Below, one piece after another: positions 51,901 to 63,293 of a DNA stretch of 64,000 nucleotides (the stretch's first letter is position 1; each line of letters starts with the position of its first letter). Origin of the DNA: Isoetes taiwanensis (lineage: Eukaryota > Streptophyta > Lycopodiopsida > Isoetales > Isoetaceae); the NCBI GenBank assembly GCA_021234155.1, contig JAJEKV010000002.1, positions 38,739,841 to 38,803,840 on the forward strand. Direction: 5' to 3'. Both the position numbers and the translations under genes were made by a program. Below the pieces are notes generated by a model. It saw only the letters and a list, made by a program, of their open reading frames with translations, ran no database searches and had not been told where the DNA came from.

Positions 51901-52298
51901 ATGTCGAAGAGGGGCTGCAGCGCCTGGCTAGCTATCCAGAAGAGCACGCAGTTGATTGTAACCCGCCAGTCTTTCGCATATAAACTTGTGCAAAGGGAAG
52001 ATCCCGGGATGTCCCGGATACTTCCTTATCCATTGCGCCGCTTCAACTTACCCGAGAGGCAAATGATGAGTAAGCTCGGCATGTACTCTTGATGAAGAGC
52101 ATGTGTCGATCATGATCGCACGAGATAAGGGTTGTTATCAAAAGCAACCATTGAAGTGTGGGATCACCCGAAAGTTCCGATGTGGCCCATCTCGAAATTT
52201 GTCCCGTGTATCGGCCGGATAGAAATCATGAAAAATGTACGCCATTGGTGAACAACTCGAAGGTGATCATATCCCGGATCGTCCACAATTGAATGAGA

Positions 52299-54083
52299 TC
52301 AAAGACTAAAAGGGCATGAGAATAAACCTTTGTCTTCAACAGAGAGGTCCGCCGGATCAAAAAAAATCTGCGGTCTTGCGAGGGGAACATCAACGGGACC
52401 ATCACCGTATGCCACCGGAAGAAAGAGGTGGCGGCGGGCAACCACATAATCCAGATAACTGGAAGGAATAGGGAAGTCAACAGGCAGGTTGAGAGCAATG
52501 GTAACATAGCCTTCAAGTTTGGTCTGAGCCTCATCAGCAGACTGAATAGCCTGCTGTAGCTGTTGTTCAAGATCACGGATCCGGTTCTCCTTGTCTAACA
52601 GAAGGCGTGACTGGTCACGGACCCGTTTCTGAGAAGTTGTGACATGGGAGGAGGATTGCCCAGAAACATTGAGTCGGAGCCTAGCAATCTCAGCGTCATC
52701 AAGAACTTTCTGTTTCTGAGCCTCCGTAAGCTGATCTTGGAGAGATGTGAGCCGAGAGGTTTGCATGGAAAGCTGAGCTTCCAAAGAGGCAATTTGAGCG
52801 TCACGCGCTGTAAGGTCTTGAGCTTGAGTGTTGTAATGCCGAGAGAGCTCTGTATACAGCGTGTCCAGTTTGGCAATGTTTTTTTCCTTGTCAACCAAGA
52901 GAGTCTCTCTTGCCTTGACCTGCTCCGATAATTCCTGAATGGTGGTTTGCAATTGAGCCTGCTGATCGGTAAGCAGAGTAATCTGATTTTGGGCAGCCTT
53001 GAGATCTTCACGGGCCTGTAAAAGAGCCTCGTGCTTGTCTTGAAGCTGGGTCTCCAGAGTATTCACTTGCGTGGTAGCAGCTTGAAGGTCACCGTGAACT
53101 GCGTCGGAGGCCTCCAGGGCTGTTTGAACCCCATTCATGAGAGCTTCTTGGGATTCTTGTATCTTGAGAGCAGCAGCTTGAACATCCTGCTGATACTGAT
53201 ACAAAAGCTGACGAGGGTGCTGTGGTGGTGGAGCCTGCTGTTGCCTTGTTTGCGATGTTTGTGAGACATGATGTGAACTGGAATGCTTTGATTCTGTAGC
53301 GGAGGAGGAGACAGTGACATGTGAGTGCGGAATTTTGACATGACCAGAAGAAGAAGGGCGTGAAGTGCCGACTTGGTGAGTCTGAGGAAGGGACCGCTGA
53401 GTGGAATCATGAGAATGAGGAGGTGTGGGAGGAAAGTAATGACAGATGAGGGCTTGAAGATGGCCTCCCACGGAAACTTCAGAGATAGAAGTGGCAGCCC
53501 GAAGACGGTCAACTTCTTGGAGAAGACGGTAGAACAACAATTGGGGCCAATCAATGTGGTGGTTGGAGCGAGTAGCAGTGATCACCATATTATAGAAAGG
53601 CTTATTGATATGGGTGTTCTTGATAGAATACCCAAGGAACTTGCGCCACAGAAACTTAACAAAAGTTTCATGGGGCTTGTCAATATTTGTCAGGCGATGC
53701 ACGTTTGCTTGATAAGCAGGAGCACCAAACTTAGTGACATCTAGATCCTGTATGGCAGACCAAGATAAACAAGGGGTTTGCAAAGGGATATGGAATACCT
53801 CAGAAATTAGGTGCTGGGTCAGTGAAATGGTGGTGCCATCGACCACTGTAGTGTATCCATGCGGGCTGTTGACGATGTGAGCTAGGAACTGCTTCAACTG
53901 GTCTGGATTTGGAGCCGGAAGTTCCATTTGTGAAAATTCATAAAGCTTCTAGCGTTCTGCGACTTCACGATCCGGGCCAACAAGGGCTTCACGGAAAGTG
54001 GGCGTCAAGAAAGATACTGACTCGAAAAGAGCCGGTTCCCTGGGAGCAGTAGCTTGAAGTGTAGGAAATTTTGGTGCAGCCAT
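52299..54083 (-). pseudogene. Accessory ORF 1 of element B, coiled-coil protein, one stop
   Basis: This is the homologue of 20999-22879. From ATG 54083 the frame follows copy A, meets one TAG (53951-53949, where copy A has a His codon in ERHKLYEF) and is then open for 542 residues to 52299. The N-terminal globular part (MELPAPNPDQLKQFLAHIVN, HLISEVFHIPLQ, HETFVKFLWRKFLGYSIKNT) and the long coiled coil (QLQTTIQELSEQVKARETLL, LEAQLSMQTSRLTSLQDQLT) are conserved. Here the C-terminus is HLFLPVAYGDGPVDVPLARP then DPADLSVEDKGLFSCPFSL, probably nearer the original than that of copy A. Changes between copies are mostly substitutions that keep the frame, as in a protein under constraint. Confidence 0.82.
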
Positions 54084-54573
54084 GGCAAAGAGCTTCGGAA
54101 AAGAACGGTGATTCAAAGGCGGAGAGCAAAGAACTGAGGACGAAAGCGCAGAGAGACGAAAAGGTTTAGGGCGCGCAAATGGAGGCGAAGGGGCATGATG
54201 AGGGCGAAGCTACAACCGTTGATGGTGCCAGGTGTCGAAAGATGCCAAGGAGGCGATTGAGAGGCAAAAATTTGGCTAAGTCCCCAAACAGTAAAGGGAG
54301 AAACAAGGAACGGTGGAGATGAGACGTGAGAGAATGATCGGATGGGACAGGTGGCAAAAGGACGCACATTAATGGTTGACGGGCATGAAAAGAAGAAATG
54401 GCATTTAATGCTGGCAACTCGAAGTGGGATATCATTAAAACGAATGTGTCAGAAGGTACCATGGCTAGATATGCGACGGGAGAAAAGATTCTCATTTTAG
54501 AAACAACCTTGCATTGTAAACACGTTGGCGATTTTTTTGATTGGTCCACGTCGACAAGGAGTTCCTCGGTTGG

Positions 54574-54582
54574 CTATATAAG
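54574..54582 (+). promoter_or_regulatory. TATA box antisense to element B
   Basis: ctatataag after an ATTGG box at 54539-54543 and the cacgtcgacaaggagttcct stretch, the same arrangement as in copy A (23376-23384). It lies 30 bp upstream of the ATG at 54612. Confidence 0.5.
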
Positions 54583-54611
54583 ACAAACCGGGAGTGAAGC
54601 AAAGACATCCG

Positions 54612-54875
54612 ATGGCGCTCAGTATGTCTGCTGCTGGTTTGCATGACAAATGCACTATGCCTTCCAACTGCCTGGAGTGGATTACTTGTAAAATGGATCG
54701 TATGGACGGACCTCGGCGGTGCCACAATCGTGGCATTGCCAGGTGGTGTGCCGGCATGGCGGAGCATGCCGATCCCCATACCAACGGGATGGAGGTGATT
54801 CTGCACCTGCGCTGGGACCCTGAGAACAACTGGTACCACATCCTGCGTATTACCTCTGCTCCGAACCCGGAGTAG
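54612..54875 (+). CDS. Small antisense ORF in element B, Cys/His-rich, function unknown
   Basis: An 87-residue frame on the strand opposite to the retrotransposon, in the spacer between integrase and accessory ORF 1. It starts at ATG 54612, 30 bp after the TATA box, and ends EPENWYH-like: the C-terminal part reads HLRWDPENNWYHILRITSAP. Cys and His are frequent in the middle (CTMPSNCLEWITC, RRCHNRGIARWC), which could bind a metal, but I recognise no finger family. Copy A has the promoter and an alignable sequence, yet a TGA after nine codons and many small changes. A minus-strand frame (55132-54497) overlaps the same DNA and is open in both copies, so coding on this strand is not proven. Confidence 0.35.
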   Translation: MALSMSAAGLHDKCTMPSNCLEWITCKMDRMDGPRRCHNRGIARWCAGMAEHADPHTNGMEVILHLRWDPENNWYHILRITSAPNPE

Positions 54876-55019
54876 AGGGTGTTCTCCTTAGGACTTAGTG
54901 GATAGGGCTCTGAGCCCGTTTTTGTATATAGGGCAGTGCCCATAGCGGAAATAGCTGGGCTATGCCCACATTTTGTAAAAAAATTCCACCTATAATATAA
55001 ATATGCCGCTGGTTTAGTC

Positions 55020-56171
55020 ACTATCTGTTGTGTTTGTGTCTGGAACAGCATCCGTTTGTTGATTTTCACTTTCTGTGGTATGAAATGTTTTGAGGCGAAA
55101 GCCATTAACCAGTGTAGGTAATGGAGTTCCATCTAACTCAGCCAGCTGGAAAACGCTGGGTTGCACCACTTGAACAATTTAATAAGGGCCAAGCCATCGA
55201 AACTTTAGATTACCCGGAAAATTTTTGTACCGAGAATCATAAAGAAGAACCAAATCTCCTTCTTTGAATGTTTTTGTCTTAAGTCTTTTGTCATGCAATG
55301 ATTTCTGCAACCGTTGTCCATGAAGAACACGAACATAAGCATCACGCCTAAGTTCATCCAACTGTTCCAATTGATAAACCCTTTCTTTGAGTGCAGCAGG
55401 CGGATTATGGGCTGTAGCCAGTTGAAAACGGAGAGTTGGGAGAATGTACTCAAAAGGCATGAGAGCTTCTTGACCATAAACCAATTTGAAAGGAGTGTGA
55501 CCAGTAGCTATTTTGAAACAAGTATTGTAAGCCCAAAGAACAGTAGGAAGCTTGGTTTGCCAGTCAGTGCGAGAAGCGTCACAAATTTTCTTGAGAATTG
55601 TGACCAGAGTTTTGTTGGTGCTTTCTGCCAAACCATTCCCTTGAGGATAGTAAGGTGTGCTCTTGTGATGATGTATCAGGAGATAATCCGTCAGCTCCTT
55701 GATGGTATGATTGATAAAATGGACACCACGATCACCGACCCAGCTCGTAGGGGCAGCCCGGGCGCGTGATGATTTGTTGGTAGATGACCTTGCGTGCTTT
55801 TGCCGCAGGTGTTGTGCGGAAGTCGCATAAGCTTCCACCCATTTGGTAGCGTAATCGGTGAGAACCGAATGTAACGCACGCGGGTGTGCAGCGCGGTAGC
55901 GGGTCGATGGGTCCCACAAAATCCATCCCCATTTCTTTGAAGGGAAGTGGCGTGGCGGCCGGCGCCAAGGGAAGAGCCGCCACGGGCGTGGGCGTCCCCA
56001 CACGACAAGCATCACACGCGTGCGGGCGGGCGTGGCGTCTTTGAAGAGCGTGGGCCAAAAATACCCGCAAGAAGGATTTTTGCGCGTCGTGGTGTCACCA
56101 TGAAAATGACCACCACCGGAGCCCTTCATGGGCTTCTCGAACAATATCCGGGACCTCATGAGGGAGAACAC
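55020..56171 (-). pseudogene. Integrase of element B, a few frameshifts
   Basis: The DDE integrase is readable: VLTDYATKWVEAY, GDRGVHFINHTIKEL and KSTPYYPQGNGLAESTNKTL, then TKLPTVLWAYNTCFKIATGH and FKEGDLVLLYDSRY. The frame breaks around 55700-56000 (the N-terminal half is scrambled relative to copy A) and at 55179, where GPY is followed by a stop; copy A reads on through QIVQVVRP. The terminal sequence to about 55020 is otherwise conserved. Confidence 0.85.
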
Positions 56172-58144
56172 GGCGTCGGCTGAGGCCGGTATCCTTTACT
56201 TTTTTGTAAAGATGGCCTGCAACCATGGTGTAGTCCGCGGACCTCACGGAGAAATTGATGTCGTCGGGATTGTCGGCTTGGAGAGAGCGTGGGCCCCTCG
56301 GGTGGAAGAGCGCTGTGAGGAGATATCTGGCGAAAGTCATGGAACCAATGTGGTGTTGCCGCGTGACCGAAAGAGTTGAGCGCCGGGAAAGGCGCCGAAA
56401 CTCCGATGGAGGATCATCCGTGTGGATGCGTGAAAGATAATCCGGGGACAACATGAGATTTGCCCGCCTTGTGAACAATTTCAAAATGTGCAAATTCTTG
56501 CAGAGGGAGGACCCAACGAGCAATGCGGCCCGTGGGCGTGGATTTGTTGATCAAATAAAGAAGTGCTTGGTGGTCAACAAAGAATTTGATCTGACTGCCC
56601 AAAAGATAGTGACGGAAGCGTTGGACCACGAAAAATTAAATCCAAGGCTTCACGCCTCGTGGGCAGAGTAGTTGCGCCGCTTTCAGCGATTGAGTTCTGG
56701 TGGCGATTCTGTTTGGTTTGTCGATTAATCGCGATCATATTCTTGAGAAAGAACAGCTCCAATAGCAAACGCCGAGACATCTACATGGACGTGAAAGGGC
56801 TTGTCCCATTGAGGAGGAACAAGAACCGGGGCCTGAGTAAGTAAAAGCTTCAACTGTTGGAAAGCAGCTTCCGCCTGGGAATTCCAAGCCCAGGTGGATT
56901 CATCACCCGTGAGTTTATGAATGGGATCTGCAATGGCTGCAAGTCCAGGAATGAAGATGGAGTAATAATTGACTTTACCCAAGAAAGAGCGTGTCTCCTT
57001 GATATTGGCTGGTGCTTGAGCCTTGAGCACACAACTGATTTTGGCAGGATCCGTGGTGATACCTGCTTTGCTGACAACGTGTCCTAACAGAACACCTGAA
57101 GTGACGCAAAAGGTGCATTTCTCGGGATTGAGACTAATGCCGGACTCATCACATTTAAAAAAAAACGAGTTCCAATTTATCCAAATGGTCAGCCATGGGC
57201 GTAGGCGCGAGAAGTCATCTTGAAAAATTTGCAAGAAGGGATTGTCCTTCATAAAATCTGAAAAGCGAGAGCATGACACGCGTTGAAACGTGGATGGAGA
57301 GTTTGATAATCCAAAAGGAACCACCTTGTAGGCAAAAGTGCCCCACGGGGTGGTGAAAGTAGTCTTGAGTTGATCAGATTCTTTGATTGAGATCTGATTG
57401 TAGCCAGAAAAACCATCCATGAAGGAGTACATTTCATGTCCAGCAACCTCTTCCAGAACCTGGTCGGTGAAGGGAAGTGAAAAATGATCACGCTCCGTGG
57501 CCTGATTGAGTTTTCGGTAGTCCACGCAAACGCGGATCTTTCCATTGTGTTTGAGTGGAATGACGATGGGGCTCACCCATTCAGAATGTTTGACCTCATA
57601 GATCAAACCTGCAGCAAGGAGTTTGTCAATTTTCGCTTTGCCGATCCACGGTAATTGGGGTTGAGCCGGTACTGTCATTGCTAAACTGGACGTGCATCAG
57701 ATTTGGTAGGAATGGTGAGTTCCCCCAAGGCTTTGTTTATCCCCCGAAGATCTCTGTAGCTCCAGGCGAAAATGTGTTTGAACTTTTTGAAGAGCGTGAC
57801 AGCCCTGTTACGATAGGGTGTCGGAAGATTTGCAGCTATGCGGGACGGTGATTGTTGCCCACGTCCACAATCTCGACCTCTTGAGTCCGAATATGGGGAT
57901 AACGTCAGGTGTCCTGGACAATATGAGCAGGAGGTTGAAGCATAACGGGGATCGTGGCACTTTCTGCGTGGTGAAAAGAGAGGTTCCGAGTCTCCTCAAG
58001 CGAGAGGTTGCTTCATGACAGCGTGTACATCTACAGGAGCTGCAGGAGGTTCAACATCTGAAAAGTGATCTACACGTTGGATTCGATTGCAAAGAGCCAG
58101 ATAAGGGTCAAGCAAAGCAGCCACAGCCTGGTCCTGATCAAGGG
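56172..58144 (-). pseudogene. RT and RNase H of element B, several frameshifts
   Basis: Frame 57678-56725 covers most of RT: LLAAGLIYEVKHSEWVSPIV, KIRVCVDYRKLNQAT, HEMYSFMDGFSGYNQI, YKVVPFGLSNSPSTFQR, then IFQDDF in the place of the YxDD catalytic box, GISLNPEKCTFCVTSGVLLG, ETRSFLGKVNYYSIFIPGLA, and the first part of RNase H (APVLVPPQWDKPFHVHVDVS). The frame after QDDF is scrambled for about 15 residues. RNase H continues at 56629-56414 (FRHYLLGSQIKFFVDHQALL). The stretch 58144-57679 between protease and RT is broken in all frames. Confidence 0.87.
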
Positions 58145-59071
58145 TCATTTCTCCCCAAGGATCAGCATAGTCGGGGTAGGGATGAGGATGAGGAGACTTC
58201 GCGGTGGAGCCTGAACATGATAGATATTCTGGGCGTCTTCAGAATCGGTGTCGGAGAGAGAGGGTTCAGCATTGTCAATGGAAATGATTTTGCCTGTTTC
58301 CAAGTCCATGGTGGCATTGAGGTGACCATCTGTGATGACTAACTGATCCGTGGCCCAGTAATGGATACTCTTGGCCTGGCGGAGAAAAGGTCTGCCTACG
58401 AACATTTCATAATCACCTGGATCTTCTCCAGCCTTCCAAACACCAAATTCCAAGGGGAATCGGAGATCACCAATGTTGATGTGAAGAAGAGGCGTGACGC
58501 CTTGAGGTCGCGTGATATGGCCATTGGCCAATTTGATGTCATATGGGGCACGATAGAGTTGTGTGATGCCCATTTGTTTGCAGAGTTTATCCGTGATGAG
58601 ATTGACCGCGCTACCTCCATCAATTTGAACATGATTGACTTGTTGATTGCCCACCGTGGCATGTATCCTGGGTGTAGAGGTAGCCACAGCCCCAACCAAA
58701 ACAGTCGGGAGTGGTAACTGGTCCTTGAGAGCAGGACAGAGTTTCAAAATGGTTGCCAAACTTAAAGGAATTTTGATTTTTGCCAGCTCCTCTTGGAGTT
58801 CCAGAGGCACATGAGAAAAAGGATCTGCTGGATCCACGGGTGCTGGAGTGCGTGGTAATGAAGCAGCAACTTCTTTGAGAAGGTCAACCTCAGCAGCTAT
58901 ATTTGGATATGTCTGAGAGCGTGGAGGTTGAGACGTGGAAGGTGCTTCTTGTCTTTGTTGAGCTCTAGTGGTGGCATGAACATTAGCCAACGTGCGGCCT
59001 TCAGCAGCTTGCATGGGGTTCAGAATGCTTTGACGAACTTTAGGCATGACATGCTGCATGAGTTTCTCCAA
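58145..59071 (-). pseudogene. Aspartic protease region of element B pol
   Basis: Open for 308 residues as part of a longer polyprotein; the first in-frame codon counted as a start is TTG, so this is not an independent gene. It has EVDLLKEVAASLPRTPAPVD, then the retropepsin core VNHVQIDGGSAVNLITDKLC (active site DGG), IKLANGHITRPQGVTPLL and MFVGRPFLRQAKSIHYWATD, the flap-to-end pattern seen in Athila-like proteases. Near 58764 it contains the uninterrupted target site of the CACTA insertion found in element A. Confidence 0.85.
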
Positions 59072-60912
59072 GTCAGGTGCAAAGTGAACCTTTTTTCCTC
59101 TTCATGAGGAATGGTGTCGACTGCAAAGGCAGGTTGCGTGCCATTTGGAATAATGGTTAAGGGACGTGACGCCCTGGTCTGACGTGAAACCATACCAACC
59201 CAATTGGACGGCTGGACTGGAGGATTAAGAGCCTGAAAAATTTCTTCCTGTGCTTGTTGATCCATCTGAGGTTGATTGGCAGGAGCTGGTTGATAGCGTG
59301 AGTGCTGAGGCGCACGAGGTGGCTTCCGATAAGCCGTGAGGCGGACCGATGTGGTCTGGTTGGTGCCGCTGCACCTGAACTTGTGGAAGTTGAGGACACG
59401 CCATGGTGGTATGACCCCATTCTTGACAGTGATAACACTGAGCTTTAGAAGGATCAAAAGGAGGACGTGTGCTGGGTCCCCGTTGTTGCTCCTGTTGCTG
59501 ATAGAGTTGATTGGGTTGCGCCTGCAGTGGTGGCTGCTGATATTGCGATTGTTGTTGAGGTGTGGTTTGCACTTGATAAACCAGCTTGTTGCGGAAAGGT
59601 GTAGGATGAGTGCGAGTGCACTCTTCCGTGGCATGATTGCACATGTTGCATCTTTTACAATGAGGCTGGCCATTGGTCGCCAAGTGGCCTTGATATTTGC
59701 AAATATGGCACCAGATCTGACTGCGCTGCGGATTGGCGTGTTGAGGTTGGACAGCAGTCTGTGGAACCATGACGGGTGGAATGAAGGGGAGCTCCTGAAG
59801 AGCCACGCCATGGGAGGAAACATTGACTGAGTGATTGACAAGGTCGATAGCCTGCTCCAAAGTCTTCGGACGCAGGTATTCAGTCATGAGTCGGATAGCT
59901 GGAGGAAGTCCTTGGAGAAACCAGACCAAGATCTGGCTCTGTGTTGGGTACTCCTTGAGTTTGCTGAGCAGAATGTGAAGTCGATCTGCAAAATCCCGGG
60001 CGGACTCCGTGGGCTCTTGTTGAAGGTCATTGAGTTGCTTGAGATGAAGTTGATCATCATCCGTGGTCCCATAGTGAGAAAGAAAAGCAGTTCTCATTTC
60101 TGACCAATCTTGTTTCTAGTGGCTTTTGTTGGACATGAGCCATTGATGAGGGGAGCCATGCAGGGTGGTGGAAAAGATGTGGAATTTCAGTTGAGGTTGC
60201 GCATGACCATTCAGGACAGCCAGAGCCTCAAATTCTTCCATGTGGGCCTGAGCACTTTGGTCTAATGGTTTGCCTTTCGTGTTGCCAAAGGTTGGATAAG
60301 TCAGCTTAAGGGTCTGAAAGGTAGAGGTGAAAGTGCTTGGCTGGACAGGAACTGGATAGGGATTATATTGAGGTGGAGTTGGAGGTGGCATGGTGTCGGA
60401 AAGACCCTGATGAAGGGGTTGCTGAGGTGGAGGTACTGGAGGTGCCTGATCATTGGTTTTGAGGTCTGTAAGGTTGTAAACAGGAAGAGCGGTGGGAAAG
60501 GTAGGGAAGGAAAATTCCTGTGGAGGAGCAAAAGAGACATGTGGATATATCCTTGCCCCCCCGGGGGAGATGATGGTTGTGAAGGCAGAGGCGTATGGCC
60601 AGACGAATGATGGATGTAGGCATGTTCTGGGGTATGAAAGTAAGGTTGAGAAGGTTGAGCCTGATAGGGCTCCTGATAGTGATGAGGTGACTGAGGCTGT
60701 GAGCAATGTTTGCATGCTTGGGGCGGGGAACTGGGACGAGACAGGACACGAGGGGTGGGTGGCGCCGACTGAGCCCTAGACTGAATGTGGCCACCCTCAA
60801 TGTCATAAGCAGATCCATACATATCGCGAACAGCTTCCCTTCGATGATGGCGCTCCAAGCGAGATGCCGTCTGGGAAAGAAGTTCTTCAGGCGTGAAGTT
60901 TCAGACAGACAT
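59072..60912 (-). pseudogene. gag of element B, frameshifted
   Basis: The start is ATG 60912, with a TGA at the fourth codon. The N-terminal part is Pro/Gln-rich (60858-60301, 60715-60116: SAQAHMEEFEALAVLNGHAQ). A TAG near 60116 separates it from the gag core, open at 60097-59225: AFLSHYGTTDDDQLHLKQLN, FADRLHILLSKLKEYPTQSQ and LRPKTLEQAIDLVNHS. Two Cys/His clusters follow, CHICKYQGHLATNGQPHCKR with CNMCNHATEEC, and a typical knuckle CYHCQEWGHTTMACPQ. The end is broken by frameshifts between 59440 and 59071. Confidence 0.85.
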
Positions 60913-60942
60913 GGCGACAGAAGAAAGGAAAAGCGAATCAGA

Positions 60943-60958
60943 CCCGGCATCGGCGCCA
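60943..60958 (-). other. Primer-binding site of element B (tRNA-Asp type)
   Basis: One base after the LTR the minus strand reads tggcgccgatgccggg. Plant tRNA-Asp ends so that its complement is tggcgccgttgccggg, one mismatch. Athila and Tat elements use this tRNA. Confidence 0.78.
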
Positions 60959-60959
60959 G

Positions 60960-61550
60960 TGTTTGGGGTCTGGGTTCGGGAACTCCTGCAAGACAGCCCT
61001 CTGTGAGGACCCGTGGATCTAACAGGAGAATCCGGGGGACTATGTCACGCGGGATTTGCAAGAAGAGAACAAGAAGAAGAAAACAGAACAAAAGAGAACA
61101 ATGAGGGGAAAATGATAAGCTTCCTTGATATCAATGATGAACATACATGAGCTCTCGCAATCGAGAGAAGACTGAAATGAGACAAGACTCAAAACTCATC
61201 TAAAACTCATGTGCTAGCTCTACTCATATATATAGTACAATGGCCTTGGGCCCAATATAGACACTCTGACTGATCTCGGTGCCGACTCCTGGAAGGAGGC
61301 CTGATTTGCAGGAATGTTGGCGGTGCCTCTTGAAGTGCCTAGAACCACGCTGACGCTGACGCAGGCGGTGACGGGTCATCACTTGTCGCGGCGCCTCTTG
61401 GTAGCAGACCCAGGCTTTGACTGCGTGGTCTACTGCTTGGTCTTCTGCTGGGCCTTGGACGACTGACCCGTGCCTGTCTGTGGATCCTTGGACTTGACTT
61501 GGTCCGTCGTATGCATGAATAGTCCTGTACCAGGAGGCACAGGACTAACA
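60960..61550 (-). repeat. 5' LTR of element B
   Basis: 591 bp with TG...CA ends, same family as the LTRs of element A but with more differences (for example acccgtgg for acccttgg, gggggact for ggggggact). Its outer edge at 61550 abuts the recombinase-like gene. The other LTR is missing, so a target duplication cannot be tested. Confidence 0.93.
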
Positions 61551-61577
61551 CAAATATCAAATCTTAACTCTTCTGCC

Positions 61578-63293
61578 ATGGATTTGAGGTTACCTTTTGG
61601 TAATGTAGGCTCAGCTATTATAGATTCAAGTTTAACTTCAGGTATTTGTTTTTTCTTTTTGTGTTTTAACTGTGGCTCTTGTGCATGTTTCTAATTGTGC
61701 TTGAATGCAGATACAGATGTAGTTTCTCTGGGAAAGAAAGCCACAAACTCTGTTGATATATTAGGTATATTCACCATTTTTTATTTGCCATTTTAAGGTA
61801 TGTTTTAATGATTTTTTTCTGTAGGAAATGTGGAAGATCATCCTTCTTTCAGTTTTGATATGCCTGTTGATAAGCTTCTGGAAAAGGAAGTTGCTAGTAT
61901 TGATTCATATAAAGAAAAAAAGATGGAAAAGAACAATGGTCGGAGTAATGGAAAAAGGATAATTAATACTGCTGGGATCAAGGATCTTGATCCAGAATTG
62001 GTTGATAAGGTTAATTCTGCGGGATCTAATACTTCAGAAGCGAAGGATGAAAGGGCCAGGGGCCGTTTTGATGCTTGGAGGATTCGAAACAATCTAAAGA
62101 AGTGTTGAGCACATATTCCACTGGCCGAGTTTGCAGATATGCTGGAGAGATTCATCTTATGTGTACATCTGCAGGATGGTAGAAGATACCCTCCAGACTC
62201 GTAAGTTTAGTTTTTATTTGTTTTTGATGTCTTGTTTTTATTTGTTTCTGATCTTTTGGTTCTGCAGATTGCAGAATTTGTATCGTACCTTCAACTGAAT
62301 ATTGAGGAGACATCAGGAATCGAGAGTTCTGTAGACAAAGATAGATGAGATAATTGATATCTATCATGATGCCAATTTTTTGAGAGCATATAAAGCTTGC
62401 TATGGAGCAGTCTGCTACTATAGGGGCAACACTTCCAAAGAGAAGAAAGAGTGATATATTAAGCAGGAAAGACCAGAATGCAATCTTGGCGCATTCCATG
62501 CATCAAGTGAATTCTCCAACAGGTTTGCAGAAATGGTTTGCATTCTATTGTATGACACATTTCTTGATTTGGGTGTGGCAGAACTACATAAGATAAGGGA
62601 TTTTTCAAATTAATGTTGGCAAGGATTTTGTGAGAGATTACATTGAGTATTGCGAGACAACAAGCAAGAACTGGCATGACGGCATAAATAAGTGCAAGAC
62701 TGAGGATTTTAGGGAACCAGTTAGATGTTATGAGTTCGATGTCATTCAGGCATGGAGGCACTTGCATAGCCATCTGCTGCATTATGAGGTGAATGATAAA
62801 ATTGGTAGTAGGTTTATCTTTCTTCAAGCTATTAGTAATCCAAGGACAATGGTCTGGTATAATTTGAACCATAGTTCTACAAAGAGAGTTTCTACCTGGC
62901 TGCGAGAGATGACAGATGTGTGTGAGCTTGAGGGTAATTTTATAAAGAAGATTTGCAAGGCTACAACGCTAACTCGGACGTCTGTCTCGGGTGTTCCAAT
63001 TCAAGTGGGGGATGTCGATAACAGGTCATAAAAATCCTGAATCCTAAAAGCAGTATGACCAAAGTGGAATTGTGGTGAAAGCATCTGCGATGGATGTTCT
63101 GCGATCAGGTAATGATTACACGGATGCATTTCGCAGTAACGTTGAGAACTAAATGCTGGCTTAGCTGGTTTGACAAGCTCTGCAAAGGCTGCTGGTTTGG
63201 CTTGTAAATCACATGGTTTTGTGGCACCATTAAGTGACATATCTAATTCTGGAACTGCTAGTTTGCATGTGGACATTGATGATGAGTATATTT
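61578..63293 (+). pseudogene. Crypton/DUF3504-like tyrosine recombinase gene, spliced, decayed
   Basis: Four exons join in frame with GT-AG introns: 61578-61641 (MDLRLPFGNVGSAIIDSSLT), 61711-61764 (DVVSLGKKATNSVDIL), 61825-62200 (NVEDHPSFSFDMPVDKLLEK, ERFILCVHLQDGRRYPPDS) and 62268 onward (LQNLYRTFN, KIDEIIDIYHDANFLRAYKA). Then come YIEYCETTSKNWHDGINKCK, KIGSRFIFLQAISNPRTMVW with YNLN, ATTLTRTSVSGVPIQV and GHKNPES, stop, KQYDQSGIVVKASAMDVL. The order (RF.L.VR..DG..YPP.SLQNLYR, PNPR..VWY, GHKNPES..QYD) is that of DUF3504 proteins derived from Crypton recombinases; GHKNPES...Y would be the His and the Tyr nucleophile. Stops occur at 62106 and twice in exon 4, with two or more frameshifts, and the Arg before ATT is not visible. 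The 5' part is cut by the LTR at 61550. It ends DIDDEYI. Confidence 0.72.

Larger units (their letters stand above)
51920..61550 (-). mobile_element. Ty3/gypsy LTR retrotransposon B, same family as A, 3'-truncated
   Basis: Read on the minus strand: 5' LTR 60960-61550, primer site, gag, protease, RT, RNase H, integrase, spacer, accessory ORF 1 and an eroded start of accessory ORF 2. Weak but continuous similarity to element A (gcatataaacttgtgcaaag; gttgattgtaaccc) reaches about 51920, where LINE sequence begins. The rest of accessory ORF 2 and the 3' LTR are absent. Compared with A there is no CACTA insertion, so B records the empty site. Frameshifts are concentrated at 55180-57900 and in gag. 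Confidence 0.9.

Noticed and set aside
54497..55132. Minus-strand frames of 211 residues here and 184 residues at 23376-23930
   Set aside because: They begin inside integrase in another frame, have no domain, and align poorly between copies. A shadow is more likely, though they leave doubt about the antisense ORF.
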